Below, piece by piece: positions 8,699 to 18,781 of a DNA stretch of 64,000 nucleotides (within the stretch, counting starts at the first letter, position 1; every line of letters begins with the position of its first letter). The stretch covers positions 10,278 to 74,277 of the forward strand of contig JAWKON010000044.1 of the NCBI GenBank assembly GCA_041391125.1, written 5' to 3'. The translations under genes were made by a program, and so were the position numbers. Origin of the DNA: JACKBC01 sp041391125. Lineage in GTDB: Bacteria; Chloroflexota; Anaerolineae; Caldilineales; Caldilineaceae. Below the pieces are notes generated by a model. That model was given only the letters and a program-made list of their open reading frames with translations, was not told the DNA's origin and made no database searches.

Positions 8699-9894
8699 AT
8701 GCAGATCATAAACGTACAAGCTTTTGCCATCAAGATGCCGCCCATGTCCTCCAACGAAGGCTCGATCAACACCGACTCTTATGGCGATTATTTTATTGCC
8801 AAAGACGCCTGGACCTCTATTTACTCGCGCAGCCATGAAACGTGCCTGGTGCGGCTGGAAACCGATACCGGACTGGTGGGCTGGGGCGAAGGACAAGCGC
8901 CCGTGGGTGGACGCCACCCGCGTTGGTGGAGGACTTGTGTCGGCCCGTGCTGCTGGGCTGCGATCCGTTCGATGTTGAATATCTCTGGTATCGGCTCTAT
9001 AGCGCCATGCGCGAGCGCGGCCACATTACCGGCTTTTATGTCGATGCGCTGGCCGGTGTGGATCTGGCGCTGTATGATCTGCTGGGCAAAGCACTCAACA
9101 AACCTGTCTATAAATTGCTGGGCGGCCAGTTCCGCGACAAAGTGGCTGTCTACGTGGGGCTGGGCGGTGATGAGCCGGACGCTGTGGCCGAGACGGCTGC
9201 GGAGCACGTGGGATATGGTTACGCGCGCTCAAATTGCATTTGCGCGTACTCAATCCACAGCTTCTGGAGATCGTGCGCGCCGTGCGCGACCGCGTGGGCC
9301 GGCCATCGAACTCATGGTGGACATCCACGGCACGCGTGACGTGTCGGCGCCATTGAGTTGGGGCGGGGGCTGGAGGCGCTGGGCGTGCGCTGGCTGGAGG
9401 CGCCCTGTCAGCCCGAGGATATTCGCGGGCAGGCCGAGATTGCGCGGGCGCTGGACATGCAGTTGGCCACCGGCGAATGGCTGCGCACGGTATGGGAGTG
9501 GCGACAGTGGATCGAGCGGCGCTCTTTCGACGTGGCCATGCCCGATATTGCGCGCACCGGGCTTTCGGAGGGCAAACGCATTGCTGCGCTGTGCGACAGC
9601 TTCAACTTGCCCATTGCGCCCCATGTGGGTGGCGGCATCCTTGCGGTGGCGGCCTCAATCCATTATTCGGCGGCCATTCCCAATTTCCAAATTTTAGAAC
9701 ATTCGCACAAAGCACACGCCAATAAAGCCCGCATCACGTCGCACTTCCCCGAGCCCGTGGATGGCGCGTTTGCGCTGGATGATCAGCCGGGGCTGGGCGT
9801 TACGGTGGATGAAGATGCGGTAGCGGTTATGCAGTGGCTGATTTCACGCTATAGCAGCCGTCAACTATTCGACGGTTCAGCACAAATCTTGTAA
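8699..9894 (+). CDS. Enolase-superfamily (mandelate racemase-type) enzyme, frameshifted
   Basis: This is a mandelate racemase/muconate-lactonizing-type enzyme, commonly a sugar-acid dehydratase. The start ATG at 8699 follows gaggac. Recognisable blocks are ETCLVRLETDTGLVGWGEGQAP, the capping-domain segment DALAGVDLALYDLLGK, LGGQFRDKVAVYVGLGG, the catalytic-lysine strand LKLHLRVLN, the metal ligand strand MVDIHGTRD, then WLEAPCQPEDI and PIAPHVGGGI. The frame changes near 8900, 9225, 9300 and 9345, after which it runs open to the stop at 9894. All superfamily catalytic strands can be found once the frames are joined. The substrate is not predictable; nearby carbohydrate genes suggest a sugar acid. 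Confidence 0.8.
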
Positions 9895-9946
9895 AATTGG
9901 GAATATTCACTCCCTTTGACTCCCCCGAACTCATTTAGAGCCAACT

Positions 9947-9961
9947 CTGGTTGTCAACCAG
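9947..9961. promoter_or_regulatory. Perfect 15-bp palindrome upstream of the dehydrogenase operon
   Basis: CTGGTTGTCAACCAG reads the same on both strands apart from the central base. It lies 24 bases before the ATG of the E1alpha gene. It could be an operator controlling the E1-E2 genes. No promoter boxes are clear around it. Confidence 0.4.
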
Positions 9962-9984
9962 CCGCATAACCGCAGGAGAAGCGC

Positions 9985-11007
9985 ATGTCCGAAACCGATG
10001 CATCCAAACCTAACCCCGCCAATGGGGCGCAACGGTCCGACGCCGCCGTCGACACCGAGCAGTGGCTGCACATGTACGAGCAAATGTGCAAAATTCGCGC
10101 CTTTGAAGAGAATGCCAATCAGCTCTATCTGGGCGCCAAAATGCCCGGCCTGACCCACATGTACATTGGCGAAGAGGCCATTGCCGTAGGCGTTTGTGAG
10201 GCGCTGCGCCGCGATGACTATATCACCAGCACCCACCGCGGCCACGGTCACTGTCTGGCCAAGGGGGCCAACTTGCGCCGCATGTTCTGCGAGCTGCTGG
10301 GCAAGGAAGAGGGCTACTGCCGCGGCAAGGGCGGCTCCATGCACATTGCCGATCAGGAGGTGGGCAATCTGGGCGCCAATGCCATTGTGGGCGGCAGCGC
10401 CGGCATTGCCACCGGCGCCGCCATGTCAATCAAAATGCGCGGCAGCGATCAGGTGGCCGTCTGCTTTTTTGGCGATGGCGCACTGGGTCAGGGGCTGCTC
10501 TATGAGTCGATGAACATGGCCCAACTCTGGAAGCTGCCCGTCATTTATGTCTGCGAAAACAATCTCTACAACCAATACACCCACCATTCCGAAACCACCG
10601 CCGGCAGCATGACCGGCCGCGCCGAAGCCTTTGGCGTCCACGCCGTGGAGGTAGATGGGCAGGACGTGCAGACCGTTTACGCCACCACCAGCGAGCTGGC
10701 CGAGCGGGCGCGCCGCGGCGAAGGACCGGCCTTTCTGCTTTGTCAAACCTATCGCTTCTACGGCCACCACGTGGGCGATGTCAACCGCGACTATTATCGT
10801 TCCAAAGACGAAGAAAACCACTGGCGCACCAATTGCGACCCGCTCAAGCTGCTGGCCGATACGTTGACCACCCAAAAGCTGGTCGAAGCGCACGTCTTCG
10901 CGCAGATCGAGCAGGAGGTGCGCAGTGAAGTGGAAGCCGCCGTTGAATATGCGCTGGCCGCCGCCTATCCAGCGCTTGAGGAGGTGACGCAACATGTCTA
11001 CGCCTAA
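9985..11007 (+). CDS. 2-oxoacid dehydrogenase E1 component, alpha subunit
   Basis: This is the thiamine-diphosphate-dependent decarboxylase subunit of a pyruvate/acetoin/branched-chain-type dehydrogenase complex. At 340 residues it has the AcoA/PdhA size. It shows HMYIGEEAIAVGV at 58-70, STHRGHGHCLAKG at 82-94, the thiamine-diphosphate motif GDG at 163-165 with NN at 192-193, and FYGHHVGD. It begins with an ATG after gcaggag and overlaps the next gene by 14 bases, so the two subunits are translationally coupled. The complex could be pyruvate or acetoin dehydrogenase; the length and architecture resemble the acetoin type. No E3 gene is in the window. Confidence 0.92.
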   Translation: MSETDASKPNPANGAQRSDAAVDTEQWLHMYEQMCKIRAFEENANQLYLGAKMPGLTHMYIGEEAIAVGVCEALRRDDYITSTHRGHGHCLAKGANLRRMFCELLGKEEGYCRGKGGSMHIADQEVGNLGANAIVGGSAGIATGAAMSIKMRGSDQVAVCFFGDGALGQGLLYESMNMAQLWKLPVIYVCENNLYNQYTHHSETTAGSMTGRAEAFGVHAVEVDGQDVQTVYATTSELAERARRGEGPAFLLCQTYRFYGHHVGDVNRDYYRSKDEENHWRTNCDPLKLLADTLTTQKLVEAHVFAQIEQEVRSEVEAAVEYALAAAYPALEEVTQHVYA

Positions 11008-12022
11008 TATGGGGATTGGGGAGAAGGGAATGGGGAATGGGGTACGCGAGATCACCTATGGCGAGGCGGTGCGTGAGGCCATTGCCGAGGAGATGCGCCG
11101 CGATGCACGCGTCTTTGTGATTGGCGAGGATGTGGCCGAGGCGGGCACCGCATTTAAAGTGCTGCTGGGGCTGGTGGATGAATTTGGACCGCAGCGCGTC
11201 ATCGATTCACCCATTTCCGAGCCGGGCATTACCGGGCTGGGCGTGGGCGCGGCCATGACCGGCATGCGGCCGGTGGTCGACATTATGTTTGGCGACTTTG
11301 CCACGCTGATTATGGACCAGATGGTCAACCAGGCGGCCAAGACGCACTATATGTCCGGCGGCAAGCTCAAAGTGCCTATGGTGCTGCGCACGACTTTGGG
11401 GGCGGGTCGGCGTTCGGCGGCGCAACATTCGCAATCGCTGCACGCCTGGTTTAGCCACATTCCGGGGCTCAAGGTGGCCGTGCCTTCCACGCCATATGAC
11501 GCCAAAGGGCTCATGAAAACGGCCATCCGCGAAGACAATCCAGTGGTCATTTTTGAAGACAAGATGATGTATCAGCTCAAAGGCCCGGTGCCAGAGGGCG
11601 ACTACACCATCCCCTTTGGCGTGGCGGATGTGAAGCGCACCGGTGAAGACATCACCATTGTGGCCACCAGCAGCATGGTTCACGTGGCGCTGGACGCGGC
11701 CAAGCAACTAGCCGAGCTGGGCATCAGCGCCGAAGTGATCGACCCGCGCACCACCACGCCGCTGGACCGGCAAACGTTCATCGACTCGGCCAAAAAGACC
11801 AGCCGCGCCCTGGTGGTCGATGAAGGTCACCACAACTACGGCGTCACCGCCGAGATCGCCGCCACCATTGCTGACGGCGCTTTCTACTATCTCGACGCCC
11901 CAGTCAAGCGCATGGGCGCCATGGATGTGCCGGTTCCTTTCTCGCCCGTGTTGGAGGATCAGACAATTCCAACGGCGGCGGGCGTGGTGGAGATGGTGAA
12001 GATGCTGTGTGGGAAAGTGTAA
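10994..12022 (+). CDS. 2-oxoacid dehydrogenase E1 component, beta subunit
   Basis: This is the partner subunit that completes the E1 active site. The 342 residues include TYGEAVREAIAEEMRRD, VFVIGEDVAEAGTAF, RVIDSPISEPGITGLGVGAAMTGMRPVVDIMFGDFATLIMDQ, GAGRRSAAQHSQSLHAWFSHIPGLKV, and the C-terminal transketolase-like domain VIDPRTTTPLD and DEGHHNYGV. The first 16 residues are Gly/Met-rich and not conserved. The start overlaps the alpha gene, but translation could also begin at the ATG at 11030, just before GNGVREITYG. It is intact and clearly of the same operon as its neighbours. Confidence 0.92.
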   Translation: MSTPNMGIGEKGMGNGVREITYGEAVREAIAEEMRRDARVFVIGEDVAEAGTAFKVLLGLVDEFGPQRVIDSPISEPGITGLGVGAAMTGMRPVVDIMFGDFATLIMDQMVNQAAKTHYMSGGKLKVPMVLRTTLGAGRRSAAQHSQSLHAWFSHIPGLKVAVPSTPYDAKGLMKTAIREDNPVVIFEDKMMYQLKGPVPEGDYTIPFGVADVKRTGEDITIVATSSMVHVALDAAKQLAELGISAEVIDPRTTTPLDRQTFIDSAKKTSRALVVDEGHHNYGVTAEIAATIADGAFYYLDAPVKRMGAMDVPVPFSPVLEDQTIPTAAGVVEMVKMLCGKV

Positions 12023-12027
12023 AGATG

Positions 12028-12167
12028 TTTCGTGTTGCGTATTACGTGTACCGATTCAGAAATATGCTGCGCGGCAAGAAGCTTTATTTGTTTATCTTCT
12101 CGAACCCATTGAGATTGTTGCCGCGCAGTCAGTTCCAAGTCGAGTTCACGCAATACGCAACACGAAA
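12028..12167. repeat. Inverted repeat with heptamer arms (family A, copy 2)
   Basis: The arms tttcgtgttgcgtattacgt (12028-12048) and its complement at 12147-12167 differ at one base. The loop contains gtaccgattcag and cgcggcaagaagcttta, which match copies at 1320-1465 and 28983-29190. It sits between the E1beta and E2 genes. Confidence 0.8.
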
Positions 12168-12196
12168 TATACAATAACGCCAACGGAGAAAACTCC

Positions 12197-13543
12197 ATGC
12201 CAAAAGAAGTAATCATGCCCGCCCTCGGAATGGCGCAAGAGACCGGCGCGCTCATTGAGTGGTATAAGGCTGAAGGGGATGAAGTGAAGCAGGGCGAGCC
12301 GCTCATGCTGGTGGCTACCGATAAGACTGAAGTGGAAATTGAGGCCAATGCCTCAGGCGTATTGGCCAATGTGACCGCACAACCGGGCGATGAGATTCCG
12401 GTGGGCCAGGTCATTGCGCTGATTTTGGCCAAAGGCGAGGCGGCGCCGGCGCTTCATGCTGCAACTGCGGCGCTAGCGGCGAATGATGCCGTATCCGCGG
12501 TGGCCGATCTGCCCAGCCTGCCCATTACGCCGGTGGCGGCGCGCATTGCTGCCGAAAACCAGATCGATCTGCGCCAGGTTAAGGCCGCGGGAGACCGCAT
12601 TCAAAAAGAGGATGTGCTGGCCTATTTGTCGACGCAAATTGCTTCCGCGCCCATTGCAACCAATGGCCGCACGCCTGCCTCACCCAAAGCACGCCGGTTG
12701 GCTCAGAAAAACGGAGTCGATATTGCGGAAATTGCTGGCTCTGGCCCCGCAGGCGCCGTACTGGCTGCCGATGTGCTGGCCGCCATCGCCCAACAAGCCG
12801 CGCCAACCCAACAGCCCGTTGCGCAACCCACAACGTCGACAACGTCCCAATCCCCAATCTCCAGCCCCCAGCCCCCTCTCCCCCAATCCCGCGCCTGGCG
12901 CGTCATGGCCCAGCGGCTGCAAGAGAGCTGGACCACCGCGCCCCATTTTTACTTGGAACGCAGCATTAACGCGCGTGCGCTGCTCAAATGGCAGGAGCAA
13001 CTGCGGGAACGGCTGGCGCAAAAGGTGACGGTCACGGATCTGCTGGTCAAGCTGACCGCGCTGGCCTTGCGCCAGCACCCGCGGCTCAACGCAAGCTGGC
13101 TGGAGGGTGAAATTGTGCCGAATGCGGATGTGAATATGGGGCTGGCCGTGGCCGTAGAGGATGGGCTGCTGGTGCCGGTCATACATGGGGCGGAGCGCCT
13201 GGGCATCGGTGAAATTGCTGCCCAGCGCGCTAATTTGGTCGGCGAAGCCCAAGCTGGAAAGCTCGCGCCCGACGCCATGCGCGGTGGCACGTTCACCATC
13301 AGCAATCTGGGCATGTTTGGCGTCACCAAATTCAACGCCATTGTCAACCCGCCGCAGGCCGCCATCCTGGCTGTGGGCGCCATTGAAGAGCGCGTAGTGC
13401 CGGTCAAGGGCAAGCCCAAAGTGCGCCCCATGCTCACGCTGACGCTTTCGTGCGATCACCGGGTGGTGGATGGGGCGGGCGGCGCGCAGTTTTTGCAGAC
13501 GCTGGTGGGGTATTTGGAGGAGCCGCTGCGGGTATTGGATTAA
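12197..13543 (+). CDS. 2-oxoacid dehydrogenase E2 (dihydrolipoamide acyltransferase)
   Basis: This is the core acyltransferase of the complex. Residues 1-79 form a lipoyl domain with the lipoylated Lys43 in ATDKTEVEIEA. Two peripheral-subunit-binding domains follow instead of one: residues about 110-144 (TPVAARIAAENQIDLRQV) and about 161-197 (ASPKARRLAQKNGVDIAEI, with the usual GSGPAGAV). A Pro/Ser/Thr-rich linker leads to the catalytic domain, which ends in CDHRVVDGAGGAQF with His421 and Asp425. The length of 448 residues is normal for an E2 with one lipoyl domain. The ATG follows acggagaa. The duplicated binding domain could hold extra E3 or E1. Confidence 0.92.
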   Translation: MPKEVIMPALGMAQETGALIEWYKAEGDEVKQGEPLMLVATDKTEVEIEANASGVLANVTAQPGDEIPVGQVIALILAKGEAAPALHAATAALAANDAVSAVADLPSLPITPVAARIAAENQIDLRQVKAAGDRIQKEDVLAYLSTQIASAPIATNGRTPASPKARRLAQKNGVDIAEIAGSGPAGAVLAADVLAAIAQQAAPTQQPVAQPTTSTTSQSPISSPQPPLPQSRAWRVMAQRLQESWTTAPHFYLERSINARALLKWQEQLRERLAQKVTVTDLLVKLTALALRQHPRLNASWLEGEIVPNADVNMGLAVAVEDGLLVPVIHGAERLGIGEIAAQRANLVGEAQAGKLAPDAMRGGTFTISNLGMFGVTKFNAIVNPPQAAILAVGAIEERVVPVKGKPKVRPMLTLTLSCDHRVVDGAGGAQFLQTLVGYLEEPLRVLD

Positions 13544-13549
13544 GCTAAT

Positions 13550-13578
13550 TTGAAATGACCAAAGGCTTGGTCTAAAAT
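13550..13578 (+). promoter_or_regulatory. Promoter for the AbiEii-like gene, predicting a leaderless mRNA
   Basis: The -35 box TTGAAA (13550-13555), a 17-base spacer and the -10 box TAAAAT (13573-13578) fit a sigma-70 type promoter. The ATG follows only 7 bases after the -10 box, so transcription should begin at or next to the start codon. No ribosome-binding site is visible. Confidence 0.65.
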
Positions 13579-13585
13579 AGAACCC

Positions 13586-14295
13586 ATGTCAAGCATCCAG
13601 CCGGGTCCACCCCAAAAGCCGACTCATATTCCCGAACATGCCGAAATCTGCCTCAACGCGTTGGTCGCGCATGGCCTGGGTAACAAAATTTCGCTGGGCG
13701 GCGCCTTTGCGCTGCTGCACTATTTGGATTATCGACCGACCAATGATGTGGATGCGTGGTGGGATGTGGCGGCGACAATTGCAGAACGTGAGCAAGTCAT
13801 CGATGTCATTACTGACGCGCTCAAGGCGCAGGGGAATGTGCGCCTTCGCCGGTGGGGTAGTGTTGTCAGTGTCGAACTGCTCAGAGATAAACGTAAGATT
13901 TTTAGCTTTCAAATTGCTGAACGCTCTGCTCTCCTGCACAAATCAGAGTGGGCAGAGTGGATTCGTGTGCAAATGGACAGCTTTGAGGATCTGATTGCAT
14001 CCAAAATGGTTGCCTTAGTGGAACGCGGCGCGCCGCGTGATTTTCGGGATATTTATGCTGCATGTCAGGCGGATTTTGTCACAATTGATCAGTGTTGGCG
14101 CCTCTGGCGAAATCGGCAAGAACTGGCTGACAGCGATTCCGACATGGCGAGCTAAACTTGCTGTGCAGATTCATTTGAAGCGCATTGAAAATCAGCGTCC
14201 GTTGACCAATATTCCAGACAAGGCTTTACGCGAGCAAGCGGAGCAAAGCACGATTGTGGTACAAAACGGAGTTCGTCCATGCAGACGTGGATTGA
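13586..14295 (+). CDS. AbiEii/AbiGii-like nucleotidyltransferase (frameshifted near the end)
   Basis: The protein resembles nucleotidyltransferases of the AbiEii/AbiGii toxin family. SLGGAFALLHYLDYRPTNDVD provides the GG...R.T.DVD nucleotidyltransferase core, and DLIASKMVALVERGAPRDFRDIY is the conserved helical part. In AbiE systems such proteins modify tRNA or other targets and are blocked by an antitoxin, but many homologues have no known role. The frame opened at the ATG breaks at about 14140. Conserved C-terminal sequence RAKLAVQIHLKRIENQRPL and RLWYKTEF continues in other frames to a TGA at 14293-14295. The duplicate copy at 18782 has this C-terminus in one frame, pointing to a one-base error here. 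The end overlaps the next gene by 17 bases. Confidence 0.7.
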
Positions 14296-14584
14296 CGGCA
14301 GCTTATATCCAGATATCGACCCGCCTGATGAAATTGTCACTTTTGAAGAGCAGATCGACTTCATCGCGCGACTGTGTGCGGCATGGGATTTCGGCATTCT
14401 ACCGGAGCCAGAGACGATTTATGAAATTCGTCGCCCGCACTGGCGCAAGGCAATTGACGAATGTCAATTGTTGACTTCCTCTGCTTATCATCTCGTCCGT
14501 GAATGGCACGGTTTGCCGGAATTGCCCTATTTGGGGCAGCGGTTGGCTTATATTCGCGATGATCCGAATTTAGAGTATATTTAG
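14228..14584. repeat. Direct duplication, copy 1 (357 bases)
   Basis: Bases 14228-14584 recur at 18782-19137 with one missing base and two or three substitutions. The duplicated piece carries the last 20 or so codons of the AbiEii-like gene and the whole 101-residue gene. The two copies are in the same orientation, 4.55 kb apart. Confidence 0.95.
14279..14584 (+). CDS. Unrecognised 101-residue protein, partner of the AbiEii-like gene (copy 1)
   Basis: I do not recognise a family. The protein is acidic at the start (SLYPDIDPPDEIVTFEEQIDF) and Trp/Tyr-rich later (AAWDFGILPEPETIYEIRRPHW, HLVREWHGLPELPYLGQRLAYI). It has no signal peptide or membrane segment. It overlaps the end of the AbiEii-like gene by 17 bases, so the two are probably translated together, and this gene alone is present intact in two copies. 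Small size and coupling fit a toxin-antitoxin-like partner, but that is inference; AbiE antitoxins normally lie upstream and contain a winged helix, which I do not see. Confidence 0.75.
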   Translation: MQTWIDGSLYPDIDPPDEIVTFEEQIDFIARLCAAWDFGILPEPETIYEIRRPHWRKAIDECQLLTSSAYHLVREWHGLPELPYLGQRLAYIRDDPNLEYI

Positions 14585-15765
14585 TCTGCCCAACGCCCTT
14601 GCCACGCCGCTTCGAATTCCGCGACTGTTATGTGGAATACCTCCGGCACGGCAGCTTGCCACGAATGATGTTTGGTAAGAGCGTCTAGTAGTTCGACGAC
14701 CTTTGCGCTGCCGTACGTTGTTTGCAGATGGTTCAAAAGCCCAACCGCCAAACCAATGCGTTCGCTTTGATTGTTGGCATAAAACCAATTTTCATCCCGT
14801 AGGGTTATGTCAAATAAGTGCGGTAGTGCGCCGGTATGGCCATATCGGGCATAATCGGATGTTGAGCTTGCTTCGCCGCGCAGCCACCACTCGGCGGCCT
14901 GCATCATGATGTCCCATTTGGGATCGATGGGCCTGTCGCCAAGCCATTCATGGAAAACCTCTTTGGCCAGCGGCTACGCGCACCGTCGCTCAAAAGTAAG
15001 CTGCATCTTGGAGGGCGATAGTTGAAGGTTCGAGTAGCCGCGACTGCAAGAGGAGGGGACAGTGCTGTTGCGCCAACTCGGCGATGTCAACACAATTTGG
15101 CCGCCTGCTTGCCAGAAGGCAGGCAATCTTTTACGCCCAATCTCGATTTGCAATGGATCATCCGACGCGGCTATAGGCAGTTGCATACGCCCACGCATGC
15201 GCACGTAAATCTCTTCCAGCAGTGGCGCCGCCTGGAGTGCAGCCTCTTTATCTCTTGCATAAAAAGCCAACTGTATATGCGGCGTCTTCACATATTGCCG
15301 TTCACCCCACTGGGGGTCTATGGGTACACCATCAGCGCCGACCTGTCGCCATCCGGTTTTATCAGCGCGAAAGAGCCGCGTTTCCGTCGTCGCCGTTTGA
15401 GATTCGCGATTGCTGATTTTTAGCTCCACGATGGCTGTGACGCCAGCCTGATTGTGCATTAAGTTGAAATCCTGAATTTGGGCGTCCAGTCCGGCGGCGC
15501 GGGCGCGATTGGCCCCGAATTCTGCATCAATCATGCGCTGAATATCGGTTTGCATGATTGCTAGATTGCTTGTTGAGCGCGTCCATAGATGATGTCCAGC
15601 TATAAACAACAAGATGAGAGCGAATGCAAAAGTATGGATCAACGTGTTTTTCAACCGCTTCTGCTGATCACCGCTGCCATTACTGAACTGTTCGCCCTCC
15701 CATTTGGGCTGTTCCTCTGAATCATTATCAACGATTTGCCAGTCCAATTGGATCGTTTTGTGCAT
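14581..15765 (-). pseudogene. Broken membrane-anchored, peptidase-MA-like protein
   Basis: From the ATG at 15765 the frame gives a short cytoplasmic part, one membrane segment (LIHTFAFALILLFIAGH) and an extracytoplasmic region with repeated beta-type sequence (TAIVELKISNRESQTATTETR). It then runs into QIEIGRKRLPAFWQAGGQIVLTSPS. The following SRLLEPSTIALQDAAYF lies in another frame. A TAG at about 14974 interrupts the main frame before PLAKEVFHEWLGDRPIDPKWDIMMQAAEWWL and the C-terminus ending at 14581. The layout recalls peptidase-MA-like (collagenase-type) proteins of Chloroflexota, but I cannot see an HExxH, so this is tentative. At least two frameshifts plus an in-frame stop make a non-functional copy likely. 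Confidence 0.5.
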
Positions 15766-15941
15766 CTATGATTGCAGCCTCTCAAAGATAGTTATGACGG
15801 CTCACGCTGGGTAAGTTCAGTTCCATAGTGTATCTACGCATCGTTGATGGAGCACGGTATAGGATGACAATTAGCGTGGGGAGTCTGGTTGGCATCGCGT
15901 TGATAAATCGTTGATACTTGAGTTGTGGCAAGGATTTCTGG

Positions 15942-15970
15942 TTGATTTCATTGGTAACTCCTTATATAAT
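15942..15970 (+). promoter_or_regulatory. Strong promoter, leaderless, for the BTAD regulator
   Basis: TTGATT (15942-15947), a 17-base spacer and a consensus TATAAT (15965-15970) lie directly before the gene. The ATG begins at 15977, six bases after the -10 box, which predicts an mRNA starting at the A of the ATG. There is no Shine-Dalgarno sequence. Confidence 0.75.
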
Positions 15971-15976
15971 CTGCTT

Positions 15977-18781
15977 ATGCAACCCCTACACATATCCCTA
16001 ACCGGACCATTTTGTATTTACGTCAACGGTCAAGAAACAAACAATTTCCAGTCCAATAAAGCGCGTGGATTACTGGCCTATCTTGTAATCGAAGCCCAAC
16101 GCCCACACGCCCATGCGCCTGGCATCTCTATTATGGCCAGACGTTGCAGCGGCAACGGCGCGTGCTTATTTGCGTCACGCTCTCCTTAATCTGCGTCAAG
16201 TCCTGCAACAATCAGACGATATGACCACGCCGCCTTTGCTGGTGACGCGCACCGCCCTCCAATTCAACAGTCATTGCGCCTATGTCTGCGATGTACATGA
16301 ATTGGAGCGTGTCGTTCAGCAAGCGCGCGGACATGATTTAGACGTAGCAGACACCACAAGGGAGACTCTGAAATGCGCTTTGCAGGGGTATAAAGGGGTG
16401 TTTCTAGATGGGCTCGAACTGCACGATTGTGCCGATTTTGAAGAATGGGTGGGCCTCACGCGCGCCAAGATCGAGCAATTTGCCCTGGAAGGTTTTACCC
16501 TACTGACTGCATATTATGAGCAGATAGGTCAATATGAGAAGGCGCTACAGAGTGTGCAACAACAGCTTGATATAGCGCCCTGGTTGGAAGAAGCCCATTA
16601 TAAAGCGATGTACTATCTGGCCTGCACCGGGCAGCGCAGCGCCGCCTTGCAGCAATATCAACGATGCCAGCAGCTTTTAGCCGAAATGTTGGATGTGGCC
16701 CCTAATGCCGAGATCACTGCTTTGTACGAACAAATTAAGCAGGGGGTTGGGCAGCCGCTGGCTTATGAACGGCTGTTGAATCACATCGACGCCAGTACGC
16801 GCGAAGGGGAAGAGAACACAAACGGGGATGGCACATTCCGCTCACCGGACAGAGCCTCTGGTCCTCAATCGAGTCTGCCCACGCATATGACTGCCCTGCT
16901 GGGTCGGCAAGAGGATATAGGCGCGATTGGCCAACTTCTGCGCAGTGAGAAAGTCCGGCTGCTGACGCTGGTGGGAGTGGGGGGTGTGGGCAAAACGCGC
17001 TTAGCGATTGAAGCCATGCGTCAGTTGCAAACCGAAGCGGATATACAAGTTGTGTATGTGGCGCTGGAACCAATTCAAGATGCAGTTTACGTTTTGAAGG
17101 AGTTAGCGACAGCGCTTGGCATTGACATTTCGGGCGAACAGACGCCCATCACGCGACTCGTCTCTTATCTGCGTCACATGCAGATAGTGCTGCTGTTGGA
17201 CAATTTTGAACATCTGTTGCCAGCCGCCGAACAGGTATCTACGCTACTTCAGGAATGCCCTCGGCTGAAAATAGTGGCGACCAGCCGTGAACGCCTGCAT
17301 CTTTATGGCGAATTTGAATATTCTGTGTCACCTTTGCCAACCCCATCACTGGAAGATCACAGTACAATCGATTCACTCTCGCAAATCGCCTCCATCCAGC
17401 TATTTGTCGATCGAATGCGCTTTGTGGATGCAACCTTTGCGATCTCGTTTGAGAATATGCGCGTTGTATCCCAAATTTGTGCGGCGCTGGATGGCATCCC
17501 GCTGGCCATTGAATTGGTGATTGGACAAAGCCGATTTTTTGCGCCGCACGAACTCTTGGCCCAATTGCAGCAAAGTATTGCCATCATTAGTCAGGGGCCG
17601 ACGGATGCACCAGCGCGCCATCAGACGCTGGAAGACACTATTGGTTGGAGCTATGCGTTGTTAAAGCCCATTGAACAGGCGATTTTTCGACGCCTGGCCA
17701 TCTTTGCGGACGGCTTTACGCTGGAGGCCGCGCAGGCGATGTGCAATTTGCCTTTGCAAGATGCAGATATAATTTTGCCATCAAAGGCAATTCGCTATTT
17801 AACAACCCTTTTAGACAAAAATTTGCTCTACCGCGCCAAAGGGGATGGCCGAGAAGCGCGCTATGCCATGTTGCAAACAATTCGCCACTTTGGCTTGGAT
17901 CTGTTAACGCAACGTGGCGAATTGGATGTGGTTGCGCAAGTTCATTTGCAATATTTCGCCACAATGGCGGACGAGGCGGAAAGGATAATTCGTTATCCCG
18001 GCGACCATGACTGGTTGCATCGTCTGGATACAGAATATGCCAATATGCGGGCGGCTCTGCAATATGGGCGCGGCTCAACTCATCAACATCTGTATTGGCA
18101 GTTGGCGGGGTCATTGGGCGCCTATTGGCTGGCCCGACGCTATTACCAGGAGGGGTACAGAGTCCTAAACTCTCTGATGTCGTCAGCCGAGACGATTGAT
18201 GATTCGCAATTAAGCGCGCGCATTTTGTTTTATTGCGGGTGTTTAACCGAGAAACAGGCAAACGCTAGTAAATCGCTCTCATTAATCGAAGAGAGCTTGG
18301 CCCTCTATCGGGCATTAGCATGCCCATCCGAGGCGGCCCTATGCCTAAATGCTTTAGGCATAGGCTTGCGCTCTATTGGTTTGTCTGCGAAGTCGGAAAA
18401 GCTGCATCGAGAGAGTCTCTCAATTTATCGTCAGTTGCAAGATGCGCATGGGCTGGCCCTTGGTCATGAAAGAACTGGGGGTCGTATTGCCGCTAAATGG
18501 AAAGTTTACCGAGGCTATAGAGGTTCTTTCAGAAGCGAGGAAATGGGTGTTCAGTTCGGGGATCGTTTGATCATGGCAACGGCCGATGGTAAACTCGGTT
18601 ATGTATATCGATTGCTGGGCGAATACAATAGCGCCAAATATTTTTGCAGAGGTGTATTGAACCCCTAGGAGAGTTGAATGAACTCATTGCTGCATCCTAC
18701 TATGTAGCTGAATTAGGTTTGGTTGCGTTGAATGAGAACAATCACAGGGCGGCCTCAAATTATATTCGCCATAGTTTATTA
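15977..18781 (+). pseudogene. BTAD/NB-ARC/TPR (AfsR/SARP-like) regulator, frameshifted and cut off at the 3' end
   Basis: The N-terminus (LHISLTGPFCIYVNG) and RLASLLWPDVAAATARAYLRHALLNLRQ form an OmpR-type DNA-binding domain. A BTAD domain follows (ELERVVQQ, AKIEQFALEGFTLLTAYYEQIGQYEKAL). The NTPase shows Walker A GVGGVGKTRLA, then VLLLDNFEHLL and IVATSRERLHLYGEFEY. TPR-like helices come last (TEKQANASKSLSLIEESLALYRAL). The frame shifts near 16110, again between about 18470 and 18540, and near 18650. The TPR series stops in mid-gene at 18781, where the 357-base duplication begins. Such proteins are signal-integrating transcription activators. The truncation means either recombination through the repeat or a misjoined assembly. 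Confidence 0.75.
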
